Part shown: one piece after another, positions 34,100 to 42,517 of the stretch
Layout: each line of letters opens with the position of its first letter
Numbering within the stretch: the first letter of the stretch is position 1
DNA from: JAYEJW01 sp034716535
GTDB lineage: Bacteria > Pseudomonadota > Gammaproteobacteria > Chromatiales > Chromatiaceae
NCBI GenBank assembly: GCA_034716535.1
Contig: JAYEJW010000432.1
Span: 1 to 61,477 of the forward strand
Direction of reading: 5' to 3'
Length of the DNA stretch: 61,477 nt
Translations under genes and position numbers: made by a program
Notes under the pieces: model-generated
Databases searched by the model: none
Told to the model about the DNA's origin: nothing
What the model saw: only the letters and a program-made list of their open reading frames with translations

Positions 34100-36874
34100 T
34101 TATTTGTCCTGAAGCAGCGCCGCATGGGCCGCCGCCAGCTTGGCCACCGGCACCCGCGGTGCGGAGCAGGAGACGTAGTCCAGCCCCGCTTTCTGGCAGA
34201 AGGCAATGGAGTCCGGATGGCCGCCGTGCTCCCCGCAGATCCCGACGTGCAGATCGGGCCGTGTCGCCTTTCCCCACTCCACGGCGAGCTGCATGAGCTT
34301 GCCCACGCCTTTCACGTCCAGAACCTCAAAGGGGTTGTCCTGCAGGATACCCGACTGGTTATAGAGGGGCAGGAACTTGTTCTCCGCATCCTCGCGAGAG
34401 AAGGAGAAGGCGGCCTGGGTGAGATCATTGGTGCCGAAAGAGAAGAACTCCGCTTCCTTGGCCAAGGAAGCGGCCCGCATGCAGGCACGCACGACCTCGA
34501 TCATCGTGCCGAACTTGAAGCTGACGGGGTGGCCGTAGCGCTGAATGATCTCTTCGTGGATGACGTCGACGTAGGATTTGACCTTTCTGAGCTCCTGCGC
34601 CGTACACACCTGGGGCACCTTGATCTGAGGATACACATCGATACCCATCTTGGAGCAGTCCGCGGCCGCCTCGAGGATGGCCCGGATCTGCATCTGATAG
34701 ATCTCCGGGAAGGTGATGCCGAGCCGCACGCCGCGGTGGCCAAGCATGGGGTTGGTCTCATAGAGCGCACGCACCTTGCGCAGCATGGTCTCCTTCTTGG
34801 CAATGGCCTCCTCCACTAAGGCCGGGTCGACGAGGCGCCGCATGGAGTCGATTTCATGACGGACCTTTTCCGGCGCGTGGATCAGGCTCATGGTGCCGGA
34901 AAGGACGGCCATTCCGCGGGTGGTCTCACCCAGGCTGCGCAGCTCTTCCAATTCCCGTTCGAGCTGGTGCTCGTCGGGCAGGAACTCGTGGATCGGCGGG
35001 TCGAGGAGGCGGATAGTCACCGGGTTCGGGGACATGACCTCGAACAAATTCTTGAAGTCCGCGCGCTGCAGGGGCAGCAACTTGTCCAGGGCGGCCTGAC
35101 GCTGCTCCGGGGTCTCGGCCACGATCATCTCAATGACCAGGGGCAACCGCTCCACGTCATTGAACATCCGCTCGGTACGGGCAAGGCCGATACCAACCGC
35201 CCCATACTTGATTGCGCGGCGGGCATCGTCCGGGGTGTCCGCGTTGGCCATCACCTTGAGCCGCGCAACCGAATCGGCCCAACCGAGCAGGGTGCTGAGC
35301 TCGGGGGTGAAATCCGGCTCCACGGTCGGGATCTCACCCAGGTAGACCTTGCCGGTGGTGCCGTCGAGGGTGACGACGTCACCCTCGCGAAAGCTGGTCT
35401 CGCCCACGTAAGCCTCGCGCCGATTAACATCCACGCTGATGCCTTCGGCGCCCGCCACGCACGGCTTGCCCATGCCGCGGGCTACCACGGCCGCGTGGGA
35501 GGTCTTGCCCCCGCGGGAGGTGAGGATGCCCTCGGAGGCGAAGAAGCCGTGGATGTCCTCCGGCTTGGTCTCCTCGCGCACCAGAATCACCTTCTGTCCC
35601 AGATCCTTGCCCATCTGCTCGGCCCGATCCGCATCGAACACCGCAATGCCGGAGGCTGCGCCCGGAGAGGCGGGCAGGCCCTGCGCCACCGCCTCGGCAC
35701 GCGCGGACGGGTCGAGACGCGGAAACAGCATCTGCTCCAGCAGATCGGGCATGATGCGTAGCAGGGCCTCCTCCTTGCTGATGAGGCCCTCCCGGACCAT
35801 CTCCACGGAAGTGCGCACCATTGCGACGGCATTCATCTTGCCATTGCGGGTTTGCAGGGAAAAGAGCTCGCCACGCTCGATGGTGAACTCGAAGTCCTGG
35901 ATCTCGCGGTAGTGGGTTTCCAGCTTTTCGCGAAGCTCGGCGAGCTGGCTGGCCATCTCCGGCATTTCAGCAGCGAGCCGGTCGATGGGCTTGGGTGTAC
36001 GGATACCGGCGACAACATCCTCGCCCTGGGCGTTGACCAGATACTCGCCGAAGAGCTTGTTTTCGCCCGTGGCCGGATTGCGGGTGAAGGCCACGCCGGT
36101 GGCCGAATCATCGCCGCGGTTGCCGAAGACCATGGTCACCACGTTCACCGCCGTGCCGTCGGCCATTTCCGGGGTGATGTTGAACTGCTTGCGGTAGTCC
36201 ACCGCCCGCTTGCCCATCCAGGAGTTGAACACCGCCTTGATGGCGATCTCGAGCTGTTCGTAAGGGTCCTCCGGGAAGGGCCTGCCTGAATGCTCCTCGA
36301 CCACCTTGACGAAGCGCTCGCTGATCTCCTTGAGGTCGGAGGCGGACAGACCCACGTCCTCCTTCACGTGTGCCTTCTGCTTGACCTCTTCGAATTGCTT
36401 GTCGAAGAGCTCATCAGGCACCCCCAGCGCAACCTTGCCGAAGAGCTGCACGAATCGGCGGTAGGCGTCATAGCCGAACCGTGGGTCCCCCGTGTGGCGG
36501 ATCTCACCCTGTAGGGTCTCGCCATTCAGGCCGAGATTGAGGATGGTGTCCATCATTCCCGGCATGGACAGAGCCGAGCCCGAGCGCACCGAGACCAGCA
36601 GCGGGTTCTCTGGATCACCGAAACCCTTGCCGGTCTTCTCCTCCAGCGCCTTCATGTGATTCCGGACTTCGTCCATCACCCCGGCGGGAAGGTCGCGCTC
36701 GGCGGAGTCCAGGTATTCGAGGCAGGCCTCGGTCGAGATCACGAAGCCTGGCGGCACGTTTAGCCCGATTTGGGTCATCTCGCACAGATTCGCACCTTTT
36801 CCACCCAGGAGCTTCTTGTTCTTTCCGTCGCCTTCCTTGTAGGCGAATACATGCTTTTTGGTTGCAGCGTCCAT
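34100..36874 (-). CDS. ppdK: pyruvate, phosphate dikinase
   Basis: 924-residue enzyme that interconverts pyruvate, ATP and phosphate with phosphoenolpyruvate, AMP and pyrophosphate. The N-terminal ATP-grasp domain begins KKHVFAYKEGDGKNKKLLGGKGANLCEM. The central phosphohistidine domain has TSRGGKTSHAAVVARGMGKPCVAG with the swivelling His. The C-terminal PEP/pyruvate barrel has FGTNDLTQAAFSFSREDAENKF, GICGEHGGHP and the YVSCSAPRVPVAKLAAAHA end. Full length. It allows gluconeogenic or pyrophosphate-linked carbon flow. Monocistronic, with a strong terminator, divergent from valS. Confidence 0.96.
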   Translation of the reverse strand: MDAATKKHVFAYKEGDGKNKKLLGGKGANLCEMTQIGLNVPPGFVISTEACLEYLDSAERDLPAGVMDEVRNHMKALEEKTGKGFGDPENPLLVSVRSGSALSMPGMMDTILNLGLNGETLQGEIRHTGDPRFGYDAYRRFVQLFGKVALGVPDELFDKQFEEVKQKAHVKEDVGLSASDLKEISERFVKVVEEHSGRPFPEDPYEQLEIAIKAVFNSWMGKRAVDYRKQFNITPEMADGTAVNVVTMVFGNRGDDSATGVAFTRNPATGENKLFGEYLVNAQGEDVVAGIRTPKPIDRLAAEMPEMASQLAELREKLETHYREIQDFEFTIERGELFSLQTRNGKMNAVAMVRTSVEMVREGLISKEEALLRIMPDLLEQMLFPRLDPSARAEAVAQGLPASPGAASGIAVFDADRAEQMGKDLGQKVILVREETKPEDIHGFFASEGILTSRGGKTSHAAVVARGMGKPCVAGAEGISVDVNRREAYVGETSFREGDVVTLDGTTGKVYLGEIPTVEPDFTPELSTLLGWADSVARLKVMANADTPDDARRAIKYGAVGIGLARTERMFNDVERLPLVIEMIVAETPEQRQAALDKLLPLQRADFKNLFEVMSPNPVTIRLLDPPIHEFLPDEHQLERELEELRSLGETTRGMAVLSGTMSLIHAPEKVRHEIDSMRRLVDPALVEEAIAKKETMLRKVRALYETNPMLGHRGVRLGITFPEIYQMQIRAILEAAADCSKMGIDVYPQIKVPQVCTAQELRKVKSYVDVIHEEIIQRYGHPVSFKFGTMIEVVRACMRAASLAKEAEFFSFGTNDLTQAAFSFSREDAENKFLPLYNQSGILQDNPFEVLDVKGVGKLMQLAVEWGKATRPDLHVGICGEHGGHPDSIAFCQKAGLDYVSCSAPRVPVAKLAAAHAALLQDK

Positions 36875-37540
36875 CTCTTCGATTTACCTCTCGAGTTTCG
36901 TATCGGACCAAAGTAAAGACCCAGGTTGTACCCTGTATCTGTAAAAACCGGCAGGCGGCAAGACGCATCGATTTCCATGCGTCTCACTCAAGCATTCGCT
37001 CTCGCCCTGATAGGTACCGAAATTGCCCAAAGGTCCAAGGGCCCCTCGACGGAGCCCATGGCCGAATCGGTCGAACCAGGGTGATAAAAGCACTGACTGC
37101 GGAACCGGGTCGACAAGCCCGGCGGACGGGCTCTCACAACAACACCCTTTGAAGGACGAGCGGCCCGTCACGCGCCCTGAAGCAGGCTCTCGGCTCGTCA
37201 TTTCGATAGCCCTTTATAGTACAGCTTTCGGCGGTTGAAGGATGTAGCGCTGCGTCAATTTTCCCTAGCTTTGCACGCGGCTGTTACCGAAAAATGACGG
37301 CCGTCGCCAGACGAGGCTCGCGACGAGCCGCAACATCCGAACCTTGGCAAAAGCGCCCGAAGCGGCGGCCCACTCCGAAACGGCCGCTCCCCCGGCTGAG
37401 CAGTTGCTCCGATCGAGCCTGTCCTGCCGGCGGATCAACGGTAAAGCGCCGGCACAAGCGCCGGAAACACGGGCCCGTGCGCGTCGCAGCCGTATAATAA
37501 TATGTTTACTTCGGCTCACGACCTTTCCTGAGAATCACCC
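36875..37540. other. 666-bp divergent intergenic region
   Basis: Lies between ppdK (minus) and valS (plus). I find no coding or RNA gene. It contains a TATAAT near 37493 before valS and a TATAAA-like box near 37213-37218 on the minus strand, possibly for ppdK. A direct repeat of GCGCCGG occurs at about 37447-37463. Confidence 0.4.
37493..37498 (+). promoter_or_regulatory. candidate valS -10 box
   Basis: Perfect TATAAT 43 bases before the valS start. The sequence 17 bases upstream has no good -35 match, so this is only a candidate. Confidence 0.35.
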
Positions 37541-40363
37541 ATGCTCGATAAGAATTACGACCCCCAGACGCTGGAGAAGTACTGGTACCAGACTTGGGAG
37601 AGCCGGGGCTACTTTGCCCCGGCGGCGGAAGACGGGGACAGTTACTGCATCATGATCCCGCCGCCGAACGTGACCGGCAGTCTGCACATGGGTCACGCCT
37701 TCCAGGACACCATCATGGACGCCTTGATCCGCTACCATCGCATGAAAGGCGAGCGCACCTTGTGGCAGGCGGGTGCCGACCACGCCGGCATCGCCACCCA
37801 GATGGTGGTGGAGCGCCTGATCAACGCCGAGGGTCAGACCCGCCACGACTACGGACGTGAGCGGTTCACCGAGCGTGTCTGGGAGTGGAAGGCGGAGTCC
37901 GGCGGCACCATCACCCGCCAGTTGCGGCGCATGGGCTCCTCGCTCGATTGGGCGCACGAGCGCTTCACCATGGACGAGGGCCTCTCGGCCGCGGTACGCG
38001 AGGTCTTCGTGCGGCTCTACGAGGAGGGGCTGATCTACCGCGGCAAGCGCTTGGTCAACTGGGACCCGGTGCTGCACACGGCGGTCTCCGACCTAGAGGT
38101 GCTGAACGAAGAGGAGTCCGGTCACCTCTGGCACATGCGCTATCCCCTCACGAATGGCACCGGGAACCTTGTGGTGGCCACGACGCGTCCGGAGACCATG
38201 CTCGGCGACTGCGCCGTGGCGGTGCACCCCGGTGACGAGCGCCATAAGCACCTGCTCGGCGAGCTCGTGGAGCTGCCGCTGACCGGCCGGCGCATCCCGG
38301 TAATCGCCGACGAATACGTCGACCCGGAGTTCGGCACGGGCTGCGTCAAGATCACGCCCGCTCACGACTTCAACGACTACGGGGTCTGGCTGCGCCATCG
38401 CGACGAGAATTCCATCTCAAGCCAGCCGCACGGCGGTCTCATCAACATTCTTACCCCCGACGCCGCCATCCGCGGCAACGAGCCGGAGGAAGGCGAGCTG
38501 GTCCCGACCGCCTACTCCGGCATGGACCGCTTCGACGCCCGCAAGCGCATCGTCGCGGACCTTCAGGCCCGGGACCTGCTCGAGAAGATCGACGACCACA
38601 AGCTCATGGTGCCGCGCGGCGACCGCTCCGGTGCCGTCATCGAGCCCTTTCTCACCGATCAGTGGTACGTGAAGATCAAGCCTTTGGCTGCGCCCGCCAT
38701 CGAAGCGGTGGAAGACGGGCGCATCCGCTTCGTGCCGGACAACTGGAAGAACACCTACTACGAGTGGATGCGCAACATCGAGGATTGGTGTATCAGCCGC
38801 CAGATCTGGTGGGGCCACCGAATTCCCGCCTGGTACGATGCCGAGGGCAATGTCTACGTGGGCCGCTCCGAGCAGCTGGTGCGAGAGGAACACAACCTGC
38901 CCTCCGACTTCCCCCTGGAACAGGATCCGGACGTGCTGGACACCTGGTTCAGCTCCGCTCTCTGGCCCTTTTCGACCCTGGGCTGGCCCGAAGAGACGGA
39001 ACGTCTGAAGACCTTCTACCCCACCTCCGTTCTGGTTACAGGCTTTGATATCATCTTTTTCTGGGTCGCCCGCATGATCATGATGGGACTCAAGTTCATG
39101 GGCGACGTACCCTTTCGAGAAGTCTACATCCACGGCCTGGTTCGCGACGCCCACGGGGACAAGATGTCCAAGTCCAAGGGCAACGTCCTTGACCCCATCG
39201 ACCTGATCGACGGCATCGAGCTTGAGCCTCTGGTCGAGAAGCGCACCAAGGGCATGATGCAGCCCCATCTGGCCGAGAAGATCGCCAAGACCACGCGCAA
39301 GGACTTCCCGAGCGGCATTCCCGGATTCGGCACCGATGCCCTGCGCTTCACCTTCGCGGCACTCGCGTCCACGGGGCGCGACATCAAGTTCGATCTCGGC
39401 CGCATCGAAGGTTACCGCAACTTCTGCAATAAGCTCTGGAACGCGTCCCGCTACGTCCTCATGAACACAGAGGGACAGGATTGCGGCCAGCAGGGGGGCG
39501 AGGTCGAGCTCAACGCCGCGGACCGCTGGATCCGCTCCCGCCTGCAGACCACCATCCGCACGGTGACAGAGGCGATCGAAGGTTACCGTTTCGACCATGC
39601 CGCACAGGCCATCTACGAGTTCACCTGGAACGAGTTCTGCGACTGGTACCTGGAGCTGTCCAAACCGGTCCTGAATGACGAGGGTGCATCGAGCGCCGCG
39701 AAGCGCGGCACCCGCCGCATCCTGGTGCAGACCCTGGAAACCCTGCTGCGGCTCGCTCACCCCATCATGCCATTCATCACCGAGGAGATCTGGCAGAAGG
39801 TGAAGACGCTGGCAGGCGTGGGGGCCGAGACCATCATGCGCGCCTCCGTCCCCGTCTCCGACGAGGCGCTGGTGGACCAGGCGGCCGTGGACGAGATGCG
39901 CTGGGTCATGCAATTCATACAGGGTGTGCGACGGATCAAGGGCGAGATGAACATCCCGCCGAGCAGGCCCCTCCCGGTCCTCCTGCAGAACGTCTCTACC
40001 CGGGACCTGACATGGCTTGAAGCAAGCCGTCATTACCTGGATTTCCTGGCGCGGACCGAATCCGTGACCGTGCTGAACCAGGACCAGCACACACCTGAAT
40101 CCGCCATCGCGCTGGTGGGCGAACTGAAGCTGCTGATCCCCATGGCCGGGCTCATCGACAAGGAAGCGGAGCTGGCCCGGCTCGCAAAAGAGATCGGTAA
40201 GCTGAACGGCGACCTGGAGCGGACGGAGAAAAAGCTCGCCAACGCCAACTTCGTGGACAAAGCCCCGCAAGCGGTTGTGCAGAAGGAGCGCGACAAGCTC
40301 GCCGAGCAGCGCGCCGCGGTCGACAAGCTGCAAGAGCAGCAGGACAAGATCGCGGCACTGTAG
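37541..40363 (+). CDS. valS: valyl-tRNA synthetase
   Basis: 940-residue class Ia aminoacyl-tRNA synthetase that charges tRNA-Val. It starts LDKNYDPQTLEKYWYQTWE. The HIGH motif is HMGH (49-52) in PPPNVTGSLHMGHAFQDT, and the KMSKS motif is at 541-545 (DKMSKSKGNVLDPIDLIDG). An editing domain lies between (ATTRPETMLGD). The C-terminal anticodon-binding region is followed by a coiled-coil arm (AELARLAKEIGKLNGDLERT, VQKERDKLAEQRAAVDKLQE) typical of ValRS. Full length compared with the usual 950 residues. An essential gene in most bacteria. Confidence 0.98.
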   Translation: MLDKNYDPQTLEKYWYQTWESRGYFAPAAEDGDSYCIMIPPPNVTGSLHMGHAFQDTIMDALIRYHRMKGERTLWQAGADHAGIATQMVVERLINAEGQTRHDYGRERFTERVWEWKAESGGTITRQLRRMGSSLDWAHERFTMDEGLSAAVREVFVRLYEEGLIYRGKRLVNWDPVLHTAVSDLEVLNEEESGHLWHMRYPLTNGTGNLVVATTRPETMLGDCAVAVHPGDERHKHLLGELVELPLTGRRIPVIADEYVDPEFGTGCVKITPAHDFNDYGVWLRHRDENSISSQPHGGLINILTPDAAIRGNEPEEGELVPTAYSGMDRFDARKRIVADLQARDLLEKIDDHKLMVPRGDRSGAVIEPFLTDQWYVKIKPLAAPAIEAVEDGRIRFVPDNWKNTYYEWMRNIEDWCISRQIWWGHRIPAWYDAEGNVYVGRSEQLVREEHNLPSDFPLEQDPDVLDTWFSSALWPFSTLGWPEETERLKTFYPTSVLVTGFDIIFFWVARMIMMGLKFMGDVPFREVYIHGLVRDAHGDKMSKSKGNVLDPIDLIDGIELEPLVEKRTKGMMQPHLAEKIAKTTRKDFPSGIPGFGTDALRFTFAALASTGRDIKFDLGRIEGYRNFCNKLWNASRYVLMNTEGQDCGQQGGEVELNAADRWIRSRLQTTIRTVTEAIEGYRFDHAAQAIYEFTWNEFCDWYLELSKPVLNDEGASSAAKRGTRRILVQTLETLLRLAHPIMPFITEEIWQKVKTLAGVGAETIMRASVPVSDEALVDQAAVDEMRWVMQFIQGVRRIKGEMNIPPSRPLPVLLQNVSTRDLTWLEASRHYLDFLARTESVTVLNQDQHTPESAIALVGELKLLIPMAGLIDKEAELARLAKEIGKLNGDLERTEKKLANANFVDKAPQAVVQKERDKLAEQRAAVDKLQEQQDKIAAL

Positions 40364-40410
40364 GCCGCAATCTCGTTCGCGCAGCGCTGAGAACTCGAGA
40401 AGACGTCCCT
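40364..40410. other. gap between valS and the palindromic element
   Basis: Short spacer with no features. The whole interval from valS to the next gene (40364-40843) lacks a credible gene and is mostly the repeat element described next. Confidence 0.4.
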
Positions 40411-40680
40411 AGTACCTCGTTCCACCTTATTTCGCGGTTTCAGCAAGGCGAGAAGCGGCCAGATGCTAGGCGCGCGACCGCAGGACTAGCCGAAGCTAAT
40501 TTAAGGGAGCGCAACAACGCAGGTGGCCGCTTGTCGCCTTGCCCGCAGGGAGCCCTCCAAACGCGCCAATGCGGCGTTGCAGCTCTTGGAAAGGGAATGA
40601 GCCATTCCCTGCGGGCTGCGCCTTGCCTTGGCGCGTTTGGGGGGCTCTGATACCCGCGAAACAAGGTGGAACGAGGTACG
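40411..40680. mobile_element. MITE-like palindromic element, about 270 bp
   Basis: The ends are inverted repeats: left AGTACCTCGTTCCACCTTATT (from 40411) and right, on the opposite strand, CGTACCTCGTTCCACCTTGTT (to 40680), sharing about 26 of the first 28 bases. Inside is a second inverted repeat of 20 bases (40550-40569 with 40628-40647, one mismatch), GCCCGCAGGG/CCCTGCGGGC (40541-40550 with 40607-40616), and a central AGGGAAT...ATTCCCT hairpin. It has no transposase, and the whole element could fold into nested stems. A related 52-bp hairpin lies at 41565-41616. Confidence 0.7.
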
Positions 40681-40843
40681 AGCACCGCTCAACCCGGATA
40701 TCCGAATCCGAGAAGCCGTATCCGCGCTCGGATCACCAATCCGCAGACGAAAATCTGTCTGAACAGCTATGACTTAACACAGGAACCTTAAAGATGGTCT
40801 AGAATCTAATCATAAGATTGGGGAAACTAGCGGATTTTATACT

Positions 40844-41530
40844 TTGAGCAACAGAACCTACATCGTCGGAGCGCTTGTTCTCGGTCTCGCCATCATCTTC
40901 TTATGGAGCGGGGATGAGGAGCCGGATTCCACCGACACGGGCGTCGATTCGGAGTCCAGCGTCGACTCTCCGCCGGTGCTCCGGGAGCCCGAGTCCCTGA
41001 CACCGGAACGGGACTACGGGATCGCGCGCACGCCCCGCTGGCGGGAGGAGCCGTCCGCGTACGGAACCGAGCGCCCCTATTACTACGCGTACCCTCAAGA
41101 ACCGGTCTCACCCTATCCGCAGGAATACCAGACGCAGGACCCGGCGGAGCGCTTCCACTTCAGACCGTTAGGGGAACGGGAACAGCAACGGCTACAAGCC
41201 GAACGCCCGCGTCCGCCGTCTTACCCGGACCTGTACGTAACCCCGGAAGCGCCCGCTCCGCAGCTCTACACCGGTCGCCCCCCCTATCCGCAGAACCAGT
41301 GGGGAGGTTACAGCTTCCGACCGCGCGACGAGTCCCCGGCGGCCAAGGGCAGATGGAAGGGCCCCTATCGGGATCGAAGCTGGGACGGAGAACAGGGTTA
41401 CGCCGACCAATGGGCGATTCCGCCCAACCCTCAATGGGGCTCCTCGGCGTCACCCTCGTGGGCCCCGCCGGCTCAGCGGATGTACCCGAGCCTGCATCCG
41501 GATTCTTACCGAAAACTGACGGCGCGATGA
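40844..41530 (+). CDS. membrane-anchored Pro/Tyr/Arg-rich protein
   Basis: 228 residues. One N-terminal transmembrane segment (YIVGALVLGLAIIFLW, about 5-20) is followed by an acidic stretch (DEEPDSTDTGVDSESSVDS). A long disordered-looking region rich in Pro, Tyr, Arg and Gln comes next, with PYYYAYPQEPVSPYPQEY-type repeats, and the tail ends HPDSYRKLTAR. Probably anchored in the inner membrane with the low-complexity part in the periplasm. The start is TTG at 40844 without an obvious ribosome-binding site, so start and expression are uncertain. It is flanked by copies of the palindromic repeat. Orphan. Confidence 0.5.
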   Translation: MSNRTYIVGALVLGLAIIFLWSGDEEPDSTDTGVDSESSVDSPPVLREPESLTPERDYGIARTPRWREEPSAYGTERPYYYAYPQEPVSPYPQEYQTQDPAERFHFRPLGEREQQRLQAERPRPPSYPDLYVTPEAPAPQLYTGRPPYPQNQWGGYSFRPRDESPAAKGRWKGPYRDRSWDGEQGYADQWAIPPNPQWGSSASPSWAPPAQRMYPSLHPDSYRKLTAR

Positions 41531-42241
41531 TCCGCAAGCGGTGATTCGCGTTTGACTTCGTTCCAGTACCTCGTTTCGCCTTGCTGAAACCGCAAAATAA
41601 GGCGACACGAGGTACTAACGCTGAGCCCCAGTTGAAGCGCCCTCGGTTCGCTGAAAACCCAATTCGGGGAACCAGGACAGGCTCTTTGCGCGAATCCGGC
41701 GGGTAAAGAGCGCTTCACCCCCTGTCAGACGCGTATTTTCAGGCCAGCGATCAGGTCACTTTCTCGACATACCCGCCAGTGATATCCCCGAGGGCGACGA
41801 AGATCATGTGCACCAAGTCGACTCCGGGAGATCACGCCCCTTCATGTCGCGAATCCCGGCGAGCGACGCTTTGGACACTTGTTCCGCCTACCCACTGTCT
41901 AGGCCGAAACCACGCGAGAGCCCGACAAAGGGGGATGGTGCGTGGGGGCGCTCATACTCGCGTCGGCTTCATAGAACTCGCCGTCCAAACCTATACGACG
42001 AGGTGTGTGTTCCGGCGTTGCCCTCGGCCATGCGCAGGTATATCCGGGAGCGAGTGCTCCACCGGTCTCCTTGCCGCAGCCGCTTGAAGTTGATCCAGCG
42101 CAAGCTTTGGTGACCTTCCACGCCCGTGCTTTTGCGATCACCGAGGGCCTTGATTAGACTGTTTTTCATGCATAAGGCGGATGCGCGCCGTTTCAGGCCC
42201 CGTATCCGTTTTTTTTAGAGCGAAGCATCCAGCGTGCAGCC
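41531..42241. other. about 710-bp region without a convincing gene
   Basis: Contains the hairpin repeat at 41565-41616 and otherwise several short competing open frames on both strands with no domain or clear start. It may hold decayed sequence. Confidence 0.4.
41565..41616. repeat. hairpin copy of the palindromic repeat
   Basis: AGTACCTCGTTTCGCCTT (41565-41582) and AAGGCGACACGAGGTACT (41599-41616) are inverted repeats with 17 of 18 matches and a 16-base loop. The loop (GCTGAAACCGCAAAAT) is the reverse complement, with one change, of the sequence just inside the left end of the 40411 element. It lies 35 bases past the stop of the 40844 gene. Confidence 0.8.
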
Positions 42242-42517
42242 ATGCCAAAGGACGAGTTCGAACGCCTGGAACGCCGTTGGAGGAAACGCCCGCTCTTTCC
42301 GCGCAGGCGCTCGCGCGGCCCCCTGTGGTTGTTGGCAGGACTGGCGATCACGATTAGCCTCTTGCTGGGGCTCGCGGCGATCGAGCGGCCTTCCGCCGAG
42401 CAGCTGTTCCATCGGCTGATGAACGTAGGCGTCGACGCACCCGCCAACCAGACTGCACACGCCACCCCGCAGGCCTATGCGCCTTTCGGCACCTTCACCC
42501 TGAACAAGATCGAGTAG
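42242..42517 (+). CDS. possible small single-pass membrane protein
   Basis: 91-residue frame with a strongly basic N-terminus (DEFERLERRWRKRPLFPRRR), one transmembrane segment (LWLLAGLAITISLLLGLAAI) and a polar tail. This looks like a real type II membrane protein. Its last 43 bases overlap the 3' end of the RND permease gene on the other strand, and its ribosome-binding site is weak. Hypothetical. Confidence 0.4.
   Translation: MPKDEFERLERRWRKRPLFPRRRSRGPLWLLAGLAITISLLLGLAAIERPSAEQLFHRLMNVGVDAPANQTAHATPQAYAPFGTFTLNKIE

Noticed and set aside
36875..37540. tRNA or small RNA in the ppdK-valS gap
   Set aside because: No T-loop GTTCRANNC with matching acceptor arms and no stem typical of a known RNA.
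38417..40333. 638-codon minus-strand frame antisense to valS
   Set aside because: Overlaps a complete ValRS; no domain.
40440..40685. 81-codon minus-strand ORF inside the palindromic element
   Set aside because: Its translation is made of the element's inverted repeats; better explained as non-coding repeat.
41808..42169. Transposase remnant in the 41.8-42.2 kb gap
   Set aside because: Short competing frames on both strands; none shows a transposase motif.
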